Positions 34,569-43,606 of a stretch of DNA of 64,000 nucleotides are shown in pieces. Position 1 is the stretch's first letter. Each line of letters begins with the position of its first letter. The translations under genes were made by a program, and so were the position numbers. This stretch comes from Actinacidiphila yeochonensis CN732 (lineage in GTDB: Bacteria; Actinomycetota; Actinomycetes; Streptomycetales; Streptomycetaceae). The notes under the pieces were generated by a model, which was given only the letters and a program-made list of their open reading frames with translations, did not search any database and was not told the origin of the DNA. The stretch is from the NCBI RefSeq assembly GCF_000745345.1, contig NZ_JQNR01000004.1, positions 124,001 through 188,000 of the forward strand, read 5' to 3'.

Positions 34569-35255
34569 ATGCGCGCTCGGAAGATCTCGGCTCTGGCCCT
34601 CGTCGCCCTGGCTGCCGGGCTCACGCTCACGGCCTGCGGGAACGGGGGCACGAACGGTGCTTCCGCCGCTGCGGGGGCTTCTGCCGGGGCGCCCGCTGCT
34701 TCCTCCTCGACGGCGCCGCGGGGTTCGGGCGACGACGGCTCCAGCGCGGCCGGCGGTCAGCCGGCGGCGGCCACCAGCAGCTCTGCCGGCGGCTCCTCGA
34801 ACGGGTCGAGCGGTTCGAACGGTTCCGCCGGGGGTTCCTCGGGCGGCTCCGGCACCGCCGATGCCGGCATCTGCCAGACGGCGAACCTCTCCTTCAGCAG
34901 CTCGCACGGCATGGCGGAGGGCGAGGTGCTCATCAACCTCACCAACACCGGGGCCGGCACCTGCACGATGCACGGTTTCCCGGGCGTCGACCTGAAGAGC
35001 ATGTACGGCACCGTCAGCGCGGCGCGCAGCGGCCTCGCGGCGCCCGACGTGACGCTGCGGTCCGGGCAGGAGACCAACTTCACGCTGCACTTCCCGGTGA
35101 ACAACACCGGCGGCAGCGGGCTCACGTTCACCAGCCTCGTCGTGACGCCGCCCAACGAGACCCACGCGCACACCCTGTCGCTGGCCGTCAACGTGCCGGC
35201 CAGCAACGACCCCGGCCCCACGTTCACCGTCGACCCCGTGGGCGCGGGCAAGTAG
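34569..35255 (+). CDS. DUF4232 family lipoprotein
   Basis: 228 residues. The N-terminus is a lipoprotein signal (LALVALAAGLTLTACGNGG, lipobox LTAC, Cys at residue 23), so the protein is anchored outside the membrane. Residues ~25-95 are a Ser/Gly/Ala-rich spacer. The C-terminal DUF4232 domain (residues ~97-225) has two Cys (GICQTANLSF, CTMHGFPGVDL) and the NFTLHFPVNNTGGSGL strand. AGGAG precedes ATG 34569. The family is common in actinomycetes and its function is unknown. Confidence 0.9.
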   Translation: MRARKISALALVALAAGLTLTACGNGGTNGASAAAGASAGAPAASSSTAPRGSGDDGSSAAGGQPAAATSSSAGGSSNGSSGSNGSAGGSSGGSGTADAGICQTANLSFSSSHGMAEGEVLINLTNTGAGTCTMHGFPGVDLKSMYGTVSAARSGLAAPDVTLRSGQETNFTLHFPVNNTGGSGLTFTSLVVTPPNETHAHTLSLAVNVPASNDPGPTFTVDPVGAGK

Positions 35256-35305
35256 CCCGCCCGCAGAGCCGCCGACGGGAACCCGCGACGGTGATCGGCG
35301 CGACG

Positions 35306-36361
35306 TCAGCCGGTGCGGCGGCGGGAAGCGGAGCCCGCGGCCTTCTGCTTCGACCGGGCGGTCTTCTTCGCCGTCTTCTTCGGCTCGGCCTTCTTGGCCC
35401 TCGACCGCCCGCCGCTCTCCCCGGTGGAGTCCGACGCGGCTGACGAGGACTCCTTCTTCGCCGTCCGCTTCGCCGGGCCGCCCGTCCCCTTCTTCGCGGC
35501 GTTCCGCTTCGCGCGGTGCTCGTGGAGGTGGGTGACGTCGGCGTCCCGGGTCTCCTTGCCCGAGGCGTCGGACGAGCCGGAGGCGCGGGAGGTGCGGGCG
35601 CGGTCGACGCTCGCCGACAGCGCCTCCATGAGGTCCACCGTCTTGCCGCCCCGCTCGGCGGCGGACTCCGCCTCCGGCGGCTCCTCACCCTCAGCCCGCG
35701 CGGTGATCAGCGACTCGACGGCCGCGCCGTAGTCGTCGTGGTAGTCCTCGACGTGGGCACCGCTCATCGACGCGACCAGCTCCATCGCCCCCCTCAGCTC
35801 CTCCTCGCTGATCTCCACGCCCTCCTGGGGTGCCGCGCCCGCGTCCGCTCGCAGCTCGTCGTTCCAGTGGAGCATCTGCAGCACCAGCACCTCGTCCAGC
35901 GCGCGGACCAGGGCGAGCCGTTCGGAGCCGTGCAGGGCGAGCTTGCCCACCGCGGCCTTGCCCGCCTGCGCCAGCGCGTCGCGCATCAGCACGTACGGCT
36001 TGTTGGCCGCGGGGGAGGCGGGGGCGAGGAAGTACGGGGTGTCGAACTGCTCCGGGGGCACCTTCTCCAGCTCGACGAAGCCGCTCACCTCGATGGTCTT
36101 CACCGTGGGCAGCGGCATCGCGTCGAGCTCGTCGTCGGTGACCTCGACGAGCGTGCCGTCCGGGGCCTCGTAGGCGCGGGTGATGTCCTCCTGCTCCAGC
36201 ACCCGCTCGTCCAGCTCGCAGGTCTTGCGGTACCGCACCCGGCCGCCGTCCTCGGTGTGGACCTGGCGGAAGGCGACCTTGTGGCTGCGGGTCGCGGCCT
36301 CCAGCGTGACGGGGATCGTGACCAGCGAGAACGTCAGACTCCCCGACCAGATGCGTGGCAC
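35306..36361 (-). CDS. ku: Ku family DNA end-binding protein
   Basis: Bacterial Ku of 351 residues, binding double-strand ends and recruiting LigD for non-homologous end joining. The core (residues ~1-260) starts with PRIWSGSLTFSLVTIPVTLE and includes RYRKTCELDERVLEQEDITR and LPTVKTIEVSGFVELEKV. The C-terminus (from ~275) is a Lys/Ala/Ser-rich basic tail (KRNAAKKGTGGPAKRTAKKE) like those of other Streptomyces Ku proteins, probably binding DNA. The start is GTG 36361, from which the family begins. No ligD is adjacent, so the partner must be elsewhere. Confidence 0.95.
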   Translation of the reverse strand: MPRIWSGSLTFSLVTIPVTLEAATRSHKVAFRQVHTEDGGRVRYRKTCELDERVLEQEDITRAYEAPDGTLVEVTDDELDAMPLPTVKTIEVSGFVELEKVPPEQFDTPYFLAPASPAANKPYVLMRDALAQAGKAAVGKLALHGSERLALVRALDEVLVLQMLHWNDELRADAGAAPQEGVEISEEELRGAMELVASMSGAHVEDYHDDYGAAVESLITARAEGEEPPEAESAAERGGKTVDLMEALSASVDRARTSRASGSSDASGKETRDADVTHLHEHRAKRNAAKKGTGGPAKRTAKKESSSAASDSTGESGGRSRAKKAEPKKTAKKTARSKQKAAGSASRRRTG

Positions 36362-36685
36362 GTTTCACCCCTTGTGTCACCCTTCGCGTGGGTCCAGCGT
36401 AGGGCGCGGCGGCCCGAGCCGCAGCCGCGCCGAGGCTGTTCGGCGCGCGAGTGCGGGTTCGGTGTTCCGTTGGCAGCGGGTCCTGCTGGAACAACGGATT
36501 CTGGGTCGGGTCGGCAGCGAACCGATCGGCTGATCTTCAGCAGTCTCTCGGCGCGGGGGCCGGGTCACCCCTTGGCCGTAGACGATCGTCCCGGACGCGG
36601 CCCTGGTGTTCCCTGCCGGCCTGCCCACTGACGATGTCCCTGGGGACTGGCATGATGGGCACCATGACGCAGACCCGAAAGGCCG
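36362..36685. other. 324-bp region upstream of ku and of a small gene pair
   Basis: Divergent spacer. On the + strand a possible promoter (36628-36656) is followed at once by ATG 36664, a ten-codon ORF (MTQTRKADGA) that overlaps the start of the next gene. Its minus-strand side is the ku promoter region, in which I see no clear element. Confidence 0.5.
36628..36656 (+). promoter_or_regulatory. candidate promoter of the 36.7-kb gene pair
   Basis: CTGACG (36628-36633), 17 bp, CATGAT (36651-36656), with ATG 36664 seven bases beyond the -10. The transcript would start at or next to that ATG. The -10 is a weak match, so confidence is limited. Confidence 0.4.
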
Positions 36686-37114
36686 ATGGCGCGTAGGCCG
36701 CCCGGCGCCATCCGCTCCCAGTGGTGGCCAGCCCGCAGCGACAATGGTCCAGTCCGCCGGATTCCCGGCGTTTCCCACCGGACCCTGTCGGCCATCCACC
36801 GGATCGAAGCCCGGCATCTCGGGCGTGGCGCGGTCTCCGAGGCCCTGCACCGATACGAGCGCTTCCTCCACCAACCCGGCAGATTCCTCTGCCTGCCGTG
36901 GGACGAGTGCCCTTGCTGCGACCCGACGGACGCTCGAGACATCCTTGAAGAGGCGCTCCGCCGGTTGCCCCCCGCAGCCCGGGCGGAGCTCGGCAGGACC
37001 GTCGCCCGGCTGGATGAGGAGTTCCTCCGTCGAACTCTGCCCGACCCTCGGGCCGCATCCGTCAGTTCGTGGCACGCGGCGGCGTGGTGGCGGCAGAGAA
37101 TCCGCGAGAAATGA
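36686..37114 (+). CDS. hypothetical protein
   Basis: 142 residues with no recognised domain. It has HRYERFLHQPGRFLCLPWDE followed by CPCCDPTDARDILEEAL, a Cys cluster that may bind a metal, then LPPAARAELGRTVARLDEEF and a Trp-rich end. The first ~30 residues may be read from another start, since ATG 36664 is a competing start with a promoter ahead of it. Its end overlaps the next ORF by ATGA. I have seen similar Streptomyces hypotheticals, but the function is unknown. Confidence 0.65.
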   Translation: MARRPPGAIRSQWWPARSDNGPVRRIPGVSHRTLSAIHRIEARHLGRGAVSEALHRYERFLHQPGRFLCLPWDECPCCDPTDARDILEEALRRLPPAARAELGRTVARLDEEFLRRTLPDPRAASVSSWHAAAWWRQRIREK

Positions 37115-37278
37115 CCGCTGACCTGCTGCCGGGCAGCGTGCTTCTCAACCACGACGAGACGGACATCATCGAGCAGGCGCTCTTCGTCGCCATCCGCCAT
37201 GGCCGGCCACACGCTCGACGACGGTGGGAGCCGTCTCCGCACCTGCGGTCGCTGATCGGCCCCTTCGTGGTTGGCTGA
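37111..37278 (+). CDS. small hypothetical protein
   Basis: 55 residues (MTADLLPGSVLLNHDETDII then EQALFVAIRHGRPHARRR) starting at ATG 37111, whose A overlaps the TGA of the upstream gene. Overlap and direction indicate co-translation. No domain is recognised; the C-terminus is basic and Pro-rich. Confidence 0.5.
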   Translation: MTADLLPGSVLLNHDETDIIEQALFVAIRHGRPHARRRWEPSPHLRSLIGPFVVG

Positions 37279-37589
37279 CTCCGCGCTGAGGACCGAGTCG
37301 TCCTCGCGCCGGACCGAAGCCTCCGCGGCCCCTGCGCGCCGCCCTTGGCGCTCGTACGCTCAGTAGGCATGCGATGACCGCAGGAAACCGACCGAGGTCA
37401 GGCGCAGGATGGCCGAGATCTTCCCTGAAGCGATCGACGTCGCCTTCTGGCATTGCTGACGCGCCCGGAAGATCGCCAGCCCGCCGCCAAAGATCGACCG
37501 AGAGTGCCGACGGAGACCCGGAACTCTACGACGAGCCGGCCAATGGATTTGGTGTCCGGGCCGGGTGCCCGTAGAGTGGTGTTCACCGA
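37279..37589. other. 311-bp spacer before the initiator tRNA
   Basis: No convincing gene. Short open stretches such as MAEIFPEAIDVAFWHC (+ strand) end quickly and could be remnants. I see no terminator hairpin for the small gene pair here. Confidence 0.45.
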
Positions 37590-37663
37590 CGCGGGGTGGA
37601 GCAGCTCGGTAGCTCGCTGGGCTCATAACCCAGAGGTCGCAGGTTCAAATCCTGTCCCCGCTA
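37590..37663 (+). tRNA. initiator tRNA-fMet (anticodon CAT)
   Basis: Cloverleaf from CGCGGGG to CCCCGCT plus discriminator A. The anticodon arm CTGGG-CTCATAA-CCCAG has the three consecutive G-C pairs diagnostic of initiator tRNAs, and the acceptor ends in an unpaired C1/T72. The T-arm is GCAGG-TTCAAAT-CCTGT. No CCA is encoded. A 15-bp terminator follows after five bases. Confidence 0.95.
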
Positions 37664-37668
37664 CGAAA

Positions 37669-37702
37669 CGAAGGGCCCGGCGCTTGTGCGCCGGGCCCTT
37701 CG
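37669..37702 (+). terminator. terminator of tRNA-fMet
   Basis: Perfect 15-bp stem (CGAAGGGCCCGGCGC with its complement) around a TTGT loop, starting five bases after the tRNA. It also lies before the end of the opposing DUF6343 gene, so it may act bidirectionally. Confidence 0.9.
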
Positions 37703-37723
37703 CTGTCCCCCGCGCCCCGCCGG

Positions 37724-38005
37724 TCAGCGCCGGCTGCTGTGGCGCGGCCGTTCCACCGGGCGGTACGGCGGGACGTCGCGGCCGGGCTGGTAGTGCGGCC
37801 CCTGGCGCATCCGGTGCACGACGACGGCGCAGTCCGCCAGCGCCAGTGCCGCGATGAGCGCGCAGATCCCCGCCCAGGCCGGCTGGCCGACCACGGCGAA
37901 ACCGACGGCCGCGACCGCGCCCCACACCAGTCCGAACAGGGCCAGTCCGAGCCGCAGCCGCAGCGGACTGCGGGCCTGCGTCGGTTCGTATCCGGTCCTT
38001 CCCAT
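37724..38005 (-). CDS. DUF6343 family membrane protein
   Basis: 93 residues with two transmembrane helices (RLGLALFGLVWGAVAAVGFA and AGICALIAALALADCAVVV), short N-terminus (GRTGYEPTQARSPLRLR) and a cytosolic basic, Pro-rich tail. DUF6343 members are widespread in Streptomyces; the function is unknown. It is convergent with the tRNA-fMet and divergent from the ABC-F gene. ATG 38005 is the natural start. Confidence 0.85.
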   Translation of the reverse strand: MGRTGYEPTQARSPLRLRLGLALFGLVWGAVAAVGFAVVGQPAWAGICALIAALALADCAVVVHRMRQGPHYQPGRDVPPYRPVERPRHSSRR

Positions 38006-38217
38006 GGCGGCGTGCCTCCCTCCGGGGCCGATTTCCCTTCTTCCTCTCCCCTTCGCCTGCCCGCGGGGCAGGGGGTAAATCCGTTTTGTCGGGTTTCCGA
38101 CCGCATTTCGGGCGGGCGGGTGTGCGGGGGAAGCGCCCAGCGCGCTGCCGTGACGACGGGCGCCCGCCGGAACGGCTTCGCTCGCGGCCTCGGCGGGACG
38201 GTAGGATTCCGACTCTT

Positions 38218-39855
38218 GTGAGTGCCACTCTCGTTGCCAAGAACCTCGCCGCCTCCCATGGCGAGCGAACCCTTTTCACCGGGCTGGACCTGGTCGTCTC
38301 CGACGGGGACGTGGTCGGTCTGGTCGGTGCCAACGGTGCGGGCAAGTCCACGCTGCTGCGGCTGCTGGCCGGCCTGACCGCGCCCGAGGAGGGCGAGGTA
38401 CGGACCTCCCCGGCCACCGCCAACGTCGGCTACCTGCCGCAGGAGCCCGACCGCCGGGCGGAGGAGACCGTCAGGGCGTTCCTGGCCCGGCGCACCGGCG
38501 TCGCCGCCGCCCAGCTCGCTCTGGACACCGCCACCCAGGCCCTGGCCGAGGGTGCGCCCGGCTCCGACGACGCGTACTCCGACAGCCTGGAGCGCTGGCT
38601 CGCCCTGGGCGGCGCCGACCTGGACGAACGCGCTGAGGAGGCAGCCGCCTCCCTCGGCCTGGGCGTCAGCCTGGACCGTACGATGCCGGAACTCTCCGGC
38701 GGCCAGGCCGCCCGTGCCGGCCTGGCATCGCTGCTGCTCAGCCGGTACGACGTCTTCCTGCTCGACGAGCCCACCAACGACCTGGACCTCGACGGCCTGG
38801 AGCGGCTGGAGGCGTTCGTCACCGGCCTGCGCGCCGGTACCGTCCTGGTCAGCCACGACCGGGAGTTCCTGGCCCGCACCGTGGACCGGGTGGTCGAGCT
38901 GGACCTGGCCCAGCAGCAGGTCTCCGTCTTCGGCGGCGGCTACGCGGCCTACCTGGAGGAGCGCGCGACCGCCCGCCGGCACGCCCGCGAGGAGTACGAG
39001 GAGTACGCGGGCACCCGCGCCAGCCTGGAGGCCCGGGCCCGTACCCAGCGCGGCTGGATGGACAAGGGCGTGCGCAACGCGGTCCACAAGGCTCCGGACA
39101 ACGACAAGATCCTCCGGAAGGCGCGGGGCGAGAACAGCGAGAAGCAGGCGTCCAAGGTCCGCCAGACCGAGCGGATGATCGAGCGCCTCGACGTCGTGGA
39201 GGAGCCGCGCAAGGAGTGGGAGCTGCGGATGGAGATCGCCGCCGCGCCCCGCTCGGGAGCGGTGGTCGCCACGCTGCGGCAGGCCGTCGTGCGGCGCGGG
39301 GACTTCGTGCTCGGCCCGGTGGACCTCCAGGTCGACTGGGCCGACCGGGTGGCCGTCACCGGCCCCAACGGAGCCGGCAAGTCCACGCTGCTGGCCGCCC
39401 TGCTGGGCCGGGCGGAGCTGGACGCCGGCCAGGCGTCGCTCGGCTCCGGGGTGCTGGTCGGCGAGGTCGACCAGGCGCGCGGGCACTTCCGCGGTCAGGA
39501 GCCGCTGCTGGACGCCTTCCGGGGGCCCGTGCCCGACATGGCGCCCGCCGACATCCGCACCCTGCTGGCGAAGTTCGGGCTGAAGGCCGACCACGTGCTG
39601 CGGCCGGCCGCGACCCTCTCGCCGGGGGAGCGCACCCGGGCCGCCCTGGCGCTGCTCCAGGCCCGCGGCGTGAACCTGCTGGTGCTCGACGAGCCCACCA
39701 ACCACCTGGACCTGCCCGCCATCGAGCAGCTGGAGTCGGCGCTGGCCGAGTACAAGGGCACGCTGCTGCTGGTCACGCACGACCGGCGGATGCTGGACGC
39801 GGTGCACACCACGCGGCGCTTCCGGGTCGACGCGGGCCGCGTCACCGAGAGCTGA
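38218..39855 (+). CDS. ABC-F family ATP-binding cassette protein
   Basis: 545 residues with two ABC domains and no membrane segments, as in ribosome-acting ABC-F proteins. Domain 1: Walker A GLVGANGAGKSTLLRLLAGL, signature LSGGQAARAGLASLLLSRYD, Walker B VFLLDEPTNDLDLDGLERLE. Domain 2: VTGPNGAGKSTLLAALLG, signature LSPGERTRAALALLQARG, LLVLDEPTNHLDLPAIEQLE. The charged linker (residues ~240-330) contains ARRHAREEYEEYAGTRASLE. GTG 38218 follows a TAGGAT -10 by ten bases, suggesting a leaderless mRNA. Its role could be translation quality control or antibiotic target protection. Confidence 0.93.
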   Translation: MSATLVAKNLAASHGERTLFTGLDLVVSDGDVVGLVGANGAGKSTLLRLLAGLTAPEEGEVRTSPATANVGYLPQEPDRRAEETVRAFLARRTGVAAAQLALDTATQALAEGAPGSDDAYSDSLERWLALGGADLDERAEEAAASLGLGVSLDRTMPELSGGQAARAGLASLLLSRYDVFLLDEPTNDLDLDGLERLEAFVTGLRAGTVLVSHDREFLARTVDRVVELDLAQQQVSVFGGGYAAYLEERATARRHAREEYEEYAGTRASLEARARTQRGWMDKGVRNAVHKAPDNDKILRKARGENSEKQASKVRQTERMIERLDVVEEPRKEWELRMEIAAAPRSGAVVATLRQAVVRRGDFVLGPVDLQVDWADRVAVTGPNGAGKSTLLAALLGRAELDAGQASLGSGVLVGEVDQARGHFRGQEPLLDAFRGPVPDMAPADIRTLLAKFGLKADHVLRPAATLSPGERTRAALALLQARGVNLLVLDEPTNHLDLPAIEQLESALAEYKGTLLLVTHDRRMLDAVHTTRRFRVDAGRVTES

Positions 39856-40002
39856 CACCGCCGGCCGGCCAGCCAGCCGGCCCGTACGCCGGCCGGCTGG
39901 CCCGTCCGCACGCCGCTGCCGGCCCGACGGTCCTCGGGCCGGCCTGGGCACGGTCGGAGGCCCTCCGAGGCCCTCCGAGGCGCGAGCAGCCCCCTACGGA
40001 GT

Positions 40003-40041
40003 ACGGGACCCGGGCGGGCATGGAGCCGGCCCGGGTCCCGT
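40003..40041. terminator. terminator between ABC-F and sedolisin genes
   Basis: ACGGGACCCGGGC (40003-40015) and its complement (40029-40041) form a perfect 13-bp stem with a 13-base loop in the gap between convergent genes. A GGCCCTCCGA tandem repeat (39958-39980) lies just before it. Confidence 0.7.
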
Positions 40042-40057
40042 GAAGCGCTGTCCCGCG

Positions 40058-42115
40058 TCAGCTCACGTTGAGCGCGGTGTCGTCGATGAGGAACGACGTG
40101 GCGAGGCTGGAGTCCTCGGCGCCGGTGAACTTCAGGGTGAAGGTCTTGCCGATCTGCGAGGAGACGTCGATCGTCCGCTGCACGTACCCGCTGCCCCCGT
40201 TGAGGTTGGAGTACGTGGCCAGCGTGGTGCTGCCGGCCGCGACGGTCAGCTTGTCGTAGGCGGTGCCGGTGGTGGCCTCGTCGGTGGAGACGTACAGGTA
40301 GAAGCTGAGCGAGGCCGTGGTGCAGCCGGCCGGGACGGTCACCGACTGGGAGACGGTGTCGGTGTGGGTGGTGCCGTAGCCGTCGAGCCAGGCCTTGTAG
40401 TTGCCGGCGTGGGCCGGGGCGTCCGTGCTGTCGTCGATGACGCCCGAGCTCGCGGTCCAGGACGCGGTGCCGGACTCGAAGCCCGGGTTGGCGATGACCT
40501 GGGACGCCGTGCAGCCGCCGGTGCCGCCGCCGGAGCCGGTGACGGTCCAGGTGAAGGAGGCGCTGCCGGAGGCGCCGGTGCCGTCGGTGGCGGTCACCGT
40601 GACGCTGTAGGTGCCCGCGGTGGTCGGCGTACCGGAGATCAGGCCGGAGGAGCTGATCGACAGGCCCGCGGGCAGGCCGCTGGCGCTGTAGGCCAGGCTC
40701 TGGCCGGAGGCGGAGTCACTGGCGCTGACCTGGAGGCTCACCGCGGTGCCGGTCGCCGTCGAGCGGCTGCCCGGGTTGGTGACGGTCACGGTGTTGCCGC
40801 CGGTGGAGCCGCTGCCGCTGGTGAAGGCGGCGGTGCCGTTGGGCGTGCCGAGGCCGGTCGGGCCGTCGTAGCCGGTCCCGGCGGTGCAGAGGTAGCTGAC
40901 GGAGCAGGAGCCGTTGTTGCCGGAGGTCACGTCGTTGAGCGACGAGGTGTGGGCGTACGGGTAGGACGCCGGGACGGTGCCGGCGGCCGGGGTGCCGGCC
41001 AGGGCGTAGACGGAGGCGATGATCGGCGACGAGGCGCTGGTGCCGCCGTAGACCTGCCAGCCGCTGGCGCCGTAGCTGTCGTAGACGGCCACACCGGTTG
41101 CCGGGTCGGCCACGGCGGAGACGTCGGCGACGGTCCGCTTCGAGCAGCCGGTGTCGGTCTGCCAGGTGGGCTTGGCGTCGTAGGCGGAGCAGCCGGAGCC
41201 GGTGCCCTCGGTGCTGCTGGTCTTCCACACCGTCTCGGTCCAGCCGCGGGTGCTGCTGGAGGTCTTCAGCGAGGTGCCGCCGACGGCGGTGACGTACTTC
41301 GAGGAGGCCGGGTACTCGGCGCCGTACGCCTCGTCACCGGAGCTGACGGTGATCGCCACGCCGGGGTGGTTGAAGTACTGGCTGTCGGCCGTGGTGTCCG
41401 AGGAGTCCTCGTCGCCGCCGTAGCTGTTGGAGACGTACTTCGCGCCCAGCGAGACCGCCTCGTTGACGGCGGTGCCCAGGTCGCTCATGCTCGCCGAGGT
41501 CGCCTCGACCAGCAGGATGTGGCACTGCGGGCAGACCGCGCTGACCATGTCCAGGTCGAGCGAGATCTCGCCGGCCCAGCCGGAGTCGGCGCTGGGGTAA
41601 CTGGTCCCGCCGCTCTGGTTGACCTTCTTGAAGCAGCCGTTGGCCGTGGTGCAGGCGGCCAGGCCGTACTGGGAGCGGTAGCTGGCCAGGTCCGACTCGG
41701 CGTTCGGGTCGTCCTGCGCGTCCACGATGGCCACGGTCTGGCCGGAGCCGCCGGTGGGCAGGTTGTAGGCGCTCTTGAGGTCGGTCGGGCCGTAGCCGCT
41801 CGGCGTGGCGAGCGGGGTGATCCCCAGGTGGTGCGCGACGTCGGTGCGGGCCAGTGCCAGGCAGGACGCCTGGCCCTTCGACGGGGCCGCGCACAGGTGC
41901 TGGGCGTCGCCGACGGTCGTTCCGACGGCGGCGGTGCCGTTGCCGGTGACGGCGGGTGTGCTGGACGACGAGGCCGACGGCGCGGCGGCGAACGTCGGCG
42001 CGGCGGCCGCCAGGCCGCCGGTGACGAGTGCGCCCGCGGCGAGGGCCGCGATGGCCGTGCGGCGGATGGCCCGTCTGACGGGGCCGGGGGTCAGGTGCAA
42101 GGAACTGCCCTCCAT
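40058..42115 (-). CDS. secreted S53 (sedolisin-type) protease with Ig-like and C-terminal adhesion domains
   Basis: 685 residues. A signal peptide (RRTAIAALAAGALVTGGLAA) implies secretion. The sedolisin-like catalytic domain (residues ~85-430) shows the acidic pair in GWAGEISLDLDMVSAV (E183, D187), oxyanion Asp261 in VSSGDEAYGAE, and Ser360 in VYGGTSASSPI; the Ca-site region is GYDGPTGLGTPNG. A putative Ig domain follows (PAGLSISSSGLISGTPTTAG), then a C-terminal CBM-like domain. No long propeptide typical of acid sedolisins is seen. ATG 42115 was chosen; 42169 is an alternative. Expected product: an extracellular peptidase. Confidence 0.9.
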   Translation of the reverse strand: MEGSSLHLTPGPVRRAIRRTAIAALAAGALVTGGLAAAAPTFAAAPSASSSSTPAVTGNGTAAVGTTVGDAQHLCAAPSKGQASCLALARTDVAHHLGITPLATPSGYGPTDLKSAYNLPTGGSGQTVAIVDAQDDPNAESDLASYRSQYGLAACTTANGCFKKVNQSGGTSYPSADSGWAGEISLDLDMVSAVCPQCHILLVEATSASMSDLGTAVNEAVSLGAKYVSNSYGGDEDSSDTTADSQYFNHPGVAITVSSGDEAYGAEYPASSKYVTAVGGTSLKTSSSTRGWTETVWKTSSTEGTGSGCSAYDAKPTWQTDTGCSKRTVADVSAVADPATGVAVYDSYGASGWQVYGGTSASSPIIASVYALAGTPAAGTVPASYPYAHTSSLNDVTSGNNGSCSVSYLCTAGTGYDGPTGLGTPNGTAAFTSGSGSTGGNTVTVTNPGSRSTATGTAVSLQVSASDSASGQSLAYSASGLPAGLSISSSGLISGTPTTAGTYSVTVTATDGTGASGSASFTWTVTGSGGGTGGCTASQVIANPGFESGTASWTASSGVIDDSTDAPAHAGNYKAWLDGYGTTHTDTVSQSVTVPAGCTTASLSFYLYVSTDEATTGTAYDKLTVAAGSTTLATYSNLNGGSGYVQRTIDVSSQIGKTFTLKFTGAEDSSLATSFLIDDTALNVS

Positions 42116-42598
42116 GGGGTCGGATTCCGGAACGACGCGCGTAGATCCAGCAGTCAATGTCAAGGTCATGACAAGTGATCGCGTGCGGCGTTCCACCTGC
42201 GCTCCGGGTTGGTCCCGGACTCAGGGGTGGCGCCTGTGCGCTCGGGGGTGCGGTGCGGGTGCCGTGCGCGGGCGGTGCGGCGCATGCGCCGGTCGGGCGG
42301 TGCCGATGTGCGGCGGGTGCGGGAGGCGGGCGGCGCGGGGTGCGGGGCGCCGGCGGTGGAGCAGGTGGGGCCGATGCCTCCTGCGGTGCGCGGAGCGGGC
42401 GAGCCCGCTGGGGCGGATGCCAACTCCCGTTCACTGCCACCCTGTTGAGTGGTGGCGTGTTGAAGGTAGTGAGGAGCATCGTCAAGGAACTACCTGGTGT
42501 TGGCAAAGGATTGACCATGACTCACTCGGCGATGCTCTGCGGAAAGCTTCGCTGGCACGCTTCCGCTCAACGATCTCCGCGCTATACCGTCAGGGCCC
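42116..42598. other. 483-bp divergent region between sedolisin and TrmB-like genes
   Basis: No supported gene. Holds promoters for both genes: on the + strand TTCCGC/TATACC (42561-42588), and on the minus strand possible TTGACA-like words near 42150-42165. The middle (42180-42420) is GC-rich with no clear element. Confidence 0.5.
42561..42588 (+). promoter_or_regulatory. promoter of the TrmB-like regulator
   Basis: TTCCGC (42561-42566), 16 bp, TATACC (42583-42588), then ten bases to ATG 42599. A TANNNT -10 this close implies a leaderless or near-leaderless mRNA; there is no Shine-Dalgarno sequence before the ATG. Confidence 0.55.
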
Positions 42599-43414
42599 AT
42601 GGAGACGGAGGACGAGCCGGTCAACGACCTGGTCGCGCTGGGGCTCGCGCGGTACGAGGCCCGGGTCTACCTCGCCCTCGTACGACGGGAGTCCTACACG
42701 GCGGCCGAGGTGGCGCGCGAGGCCGACGTGCCCCGGCAGCGGGTCTACGACGTGCTCGACGCGCTGGTGCGCCGCCGGCTGGCGACCGCCCGCCCCGGGC
42801 GGGTGGCCACCTTCTCGGCCGTCGCACCCGAACTCGCGGTGGCCCGGCTGATGGCGCTCCAGCGCGAGACGCTGGAGCGGCTGGACCGTACGTCCGCCGC
42901 GCTCACCGCGGCGCTGGTGCCGCTGTGGTCCGACGGCCGCACGCAGACCGTCCCGCTGGACTACGTCGAGATCCTGCGCGACCCCAAGTCCATCGGCGAG
43001 GCCTTCGCCGACATCCAGAACCAGGCCCGGCACGAGCTGCTGAGCTTCTGCAAACCCCCCTTCGTCGCCTCGCCCATCAACGCCATGGGCATCAAGGTGG
43101 TCCGCCGGCTGCGGCGGGCGGGGGGCTCCGTACGGGCGATCTACACCTACGAGGCGCTGGACGACGCGGACGTGCTGGAGAACGTGCGGCGGTTCGGCGC
43201 GGCGGGGGAGGAGAGCCGGTTCGCCGCGAAGCTGCCGCTGAAGCTGGTCGTCGCCGACGAGTCCCTGGTGCTGTGCGACATGCCCGACCCGGTGGCCGGC
43301 ACCGACGCCACCACGGCGCTCTACATCGAGCACCCGGCGCTCGCCGCGTGCCTGCGGACGGCCTTCATGACGATGTGGGAGTCGGCCCAGACGGTGCCCA
43401 GCGCCCGGCCCTGA
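42599..43414 (+). CDS. TrmB family transcriptional regulator
   Basis: 271 residues. The winged helix-turn-helix (residues ~8-72) is LALVRRESYTAAEVAREADV then PRQRVYDVLDALVRRRLATA, followed by a coiled-coil-like helix and a C-terminal effector domain (ARHELLSFCKPPFVASPINA). TrmB-type proteins respond to sugars in archaea; bacterial homologues are less known. ATG 42599 begins ten bases after a TATACC -10, so translation is probably leaderless. It is divergent from the secreted sedolisin, which is the obvious candidate target. Confidence 0.85.
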   Translation: METEDEPVNDLVALGLARYEARVYLALVRRESYTAAEVAREADVPRQRVYDVLDALVRRRLATARPGRVATFSAVAPELAVARLMALQRETLERLDRTSAALTAALVPLWSDGRTQTVPLDYVEILRDPKSIGEAFADIQNQARHELLSFCKPPFVASPINAMGIKVVRRLRRAGGSVRAIYTYEALDDADVLENVRRFGAAGEESRFAAKLPLKLVVADESLVLCDMPDPVAGTDATTALYIEHPALAACLRTAFMTMWESAQTVPSARP

Positions 43415-43606
43415 GGAGTCCAGGGGGAACCCGAGGGCCCTGACGGCGCTCGGGGCCCTGACGGTGCGGAGCGTCCGGGGCGGGAAGGGCCGGCCGATCG
43501 GCAGTCCGCGTGGGGGCGCCGCCGCGAACGGGCCGGCCTGACCCGTTTGCGGCGGCGCGGCCCGGCAACACCGGGTCGCCGCCGGAGCTGGAGCTACAGT
43601 GACCGC

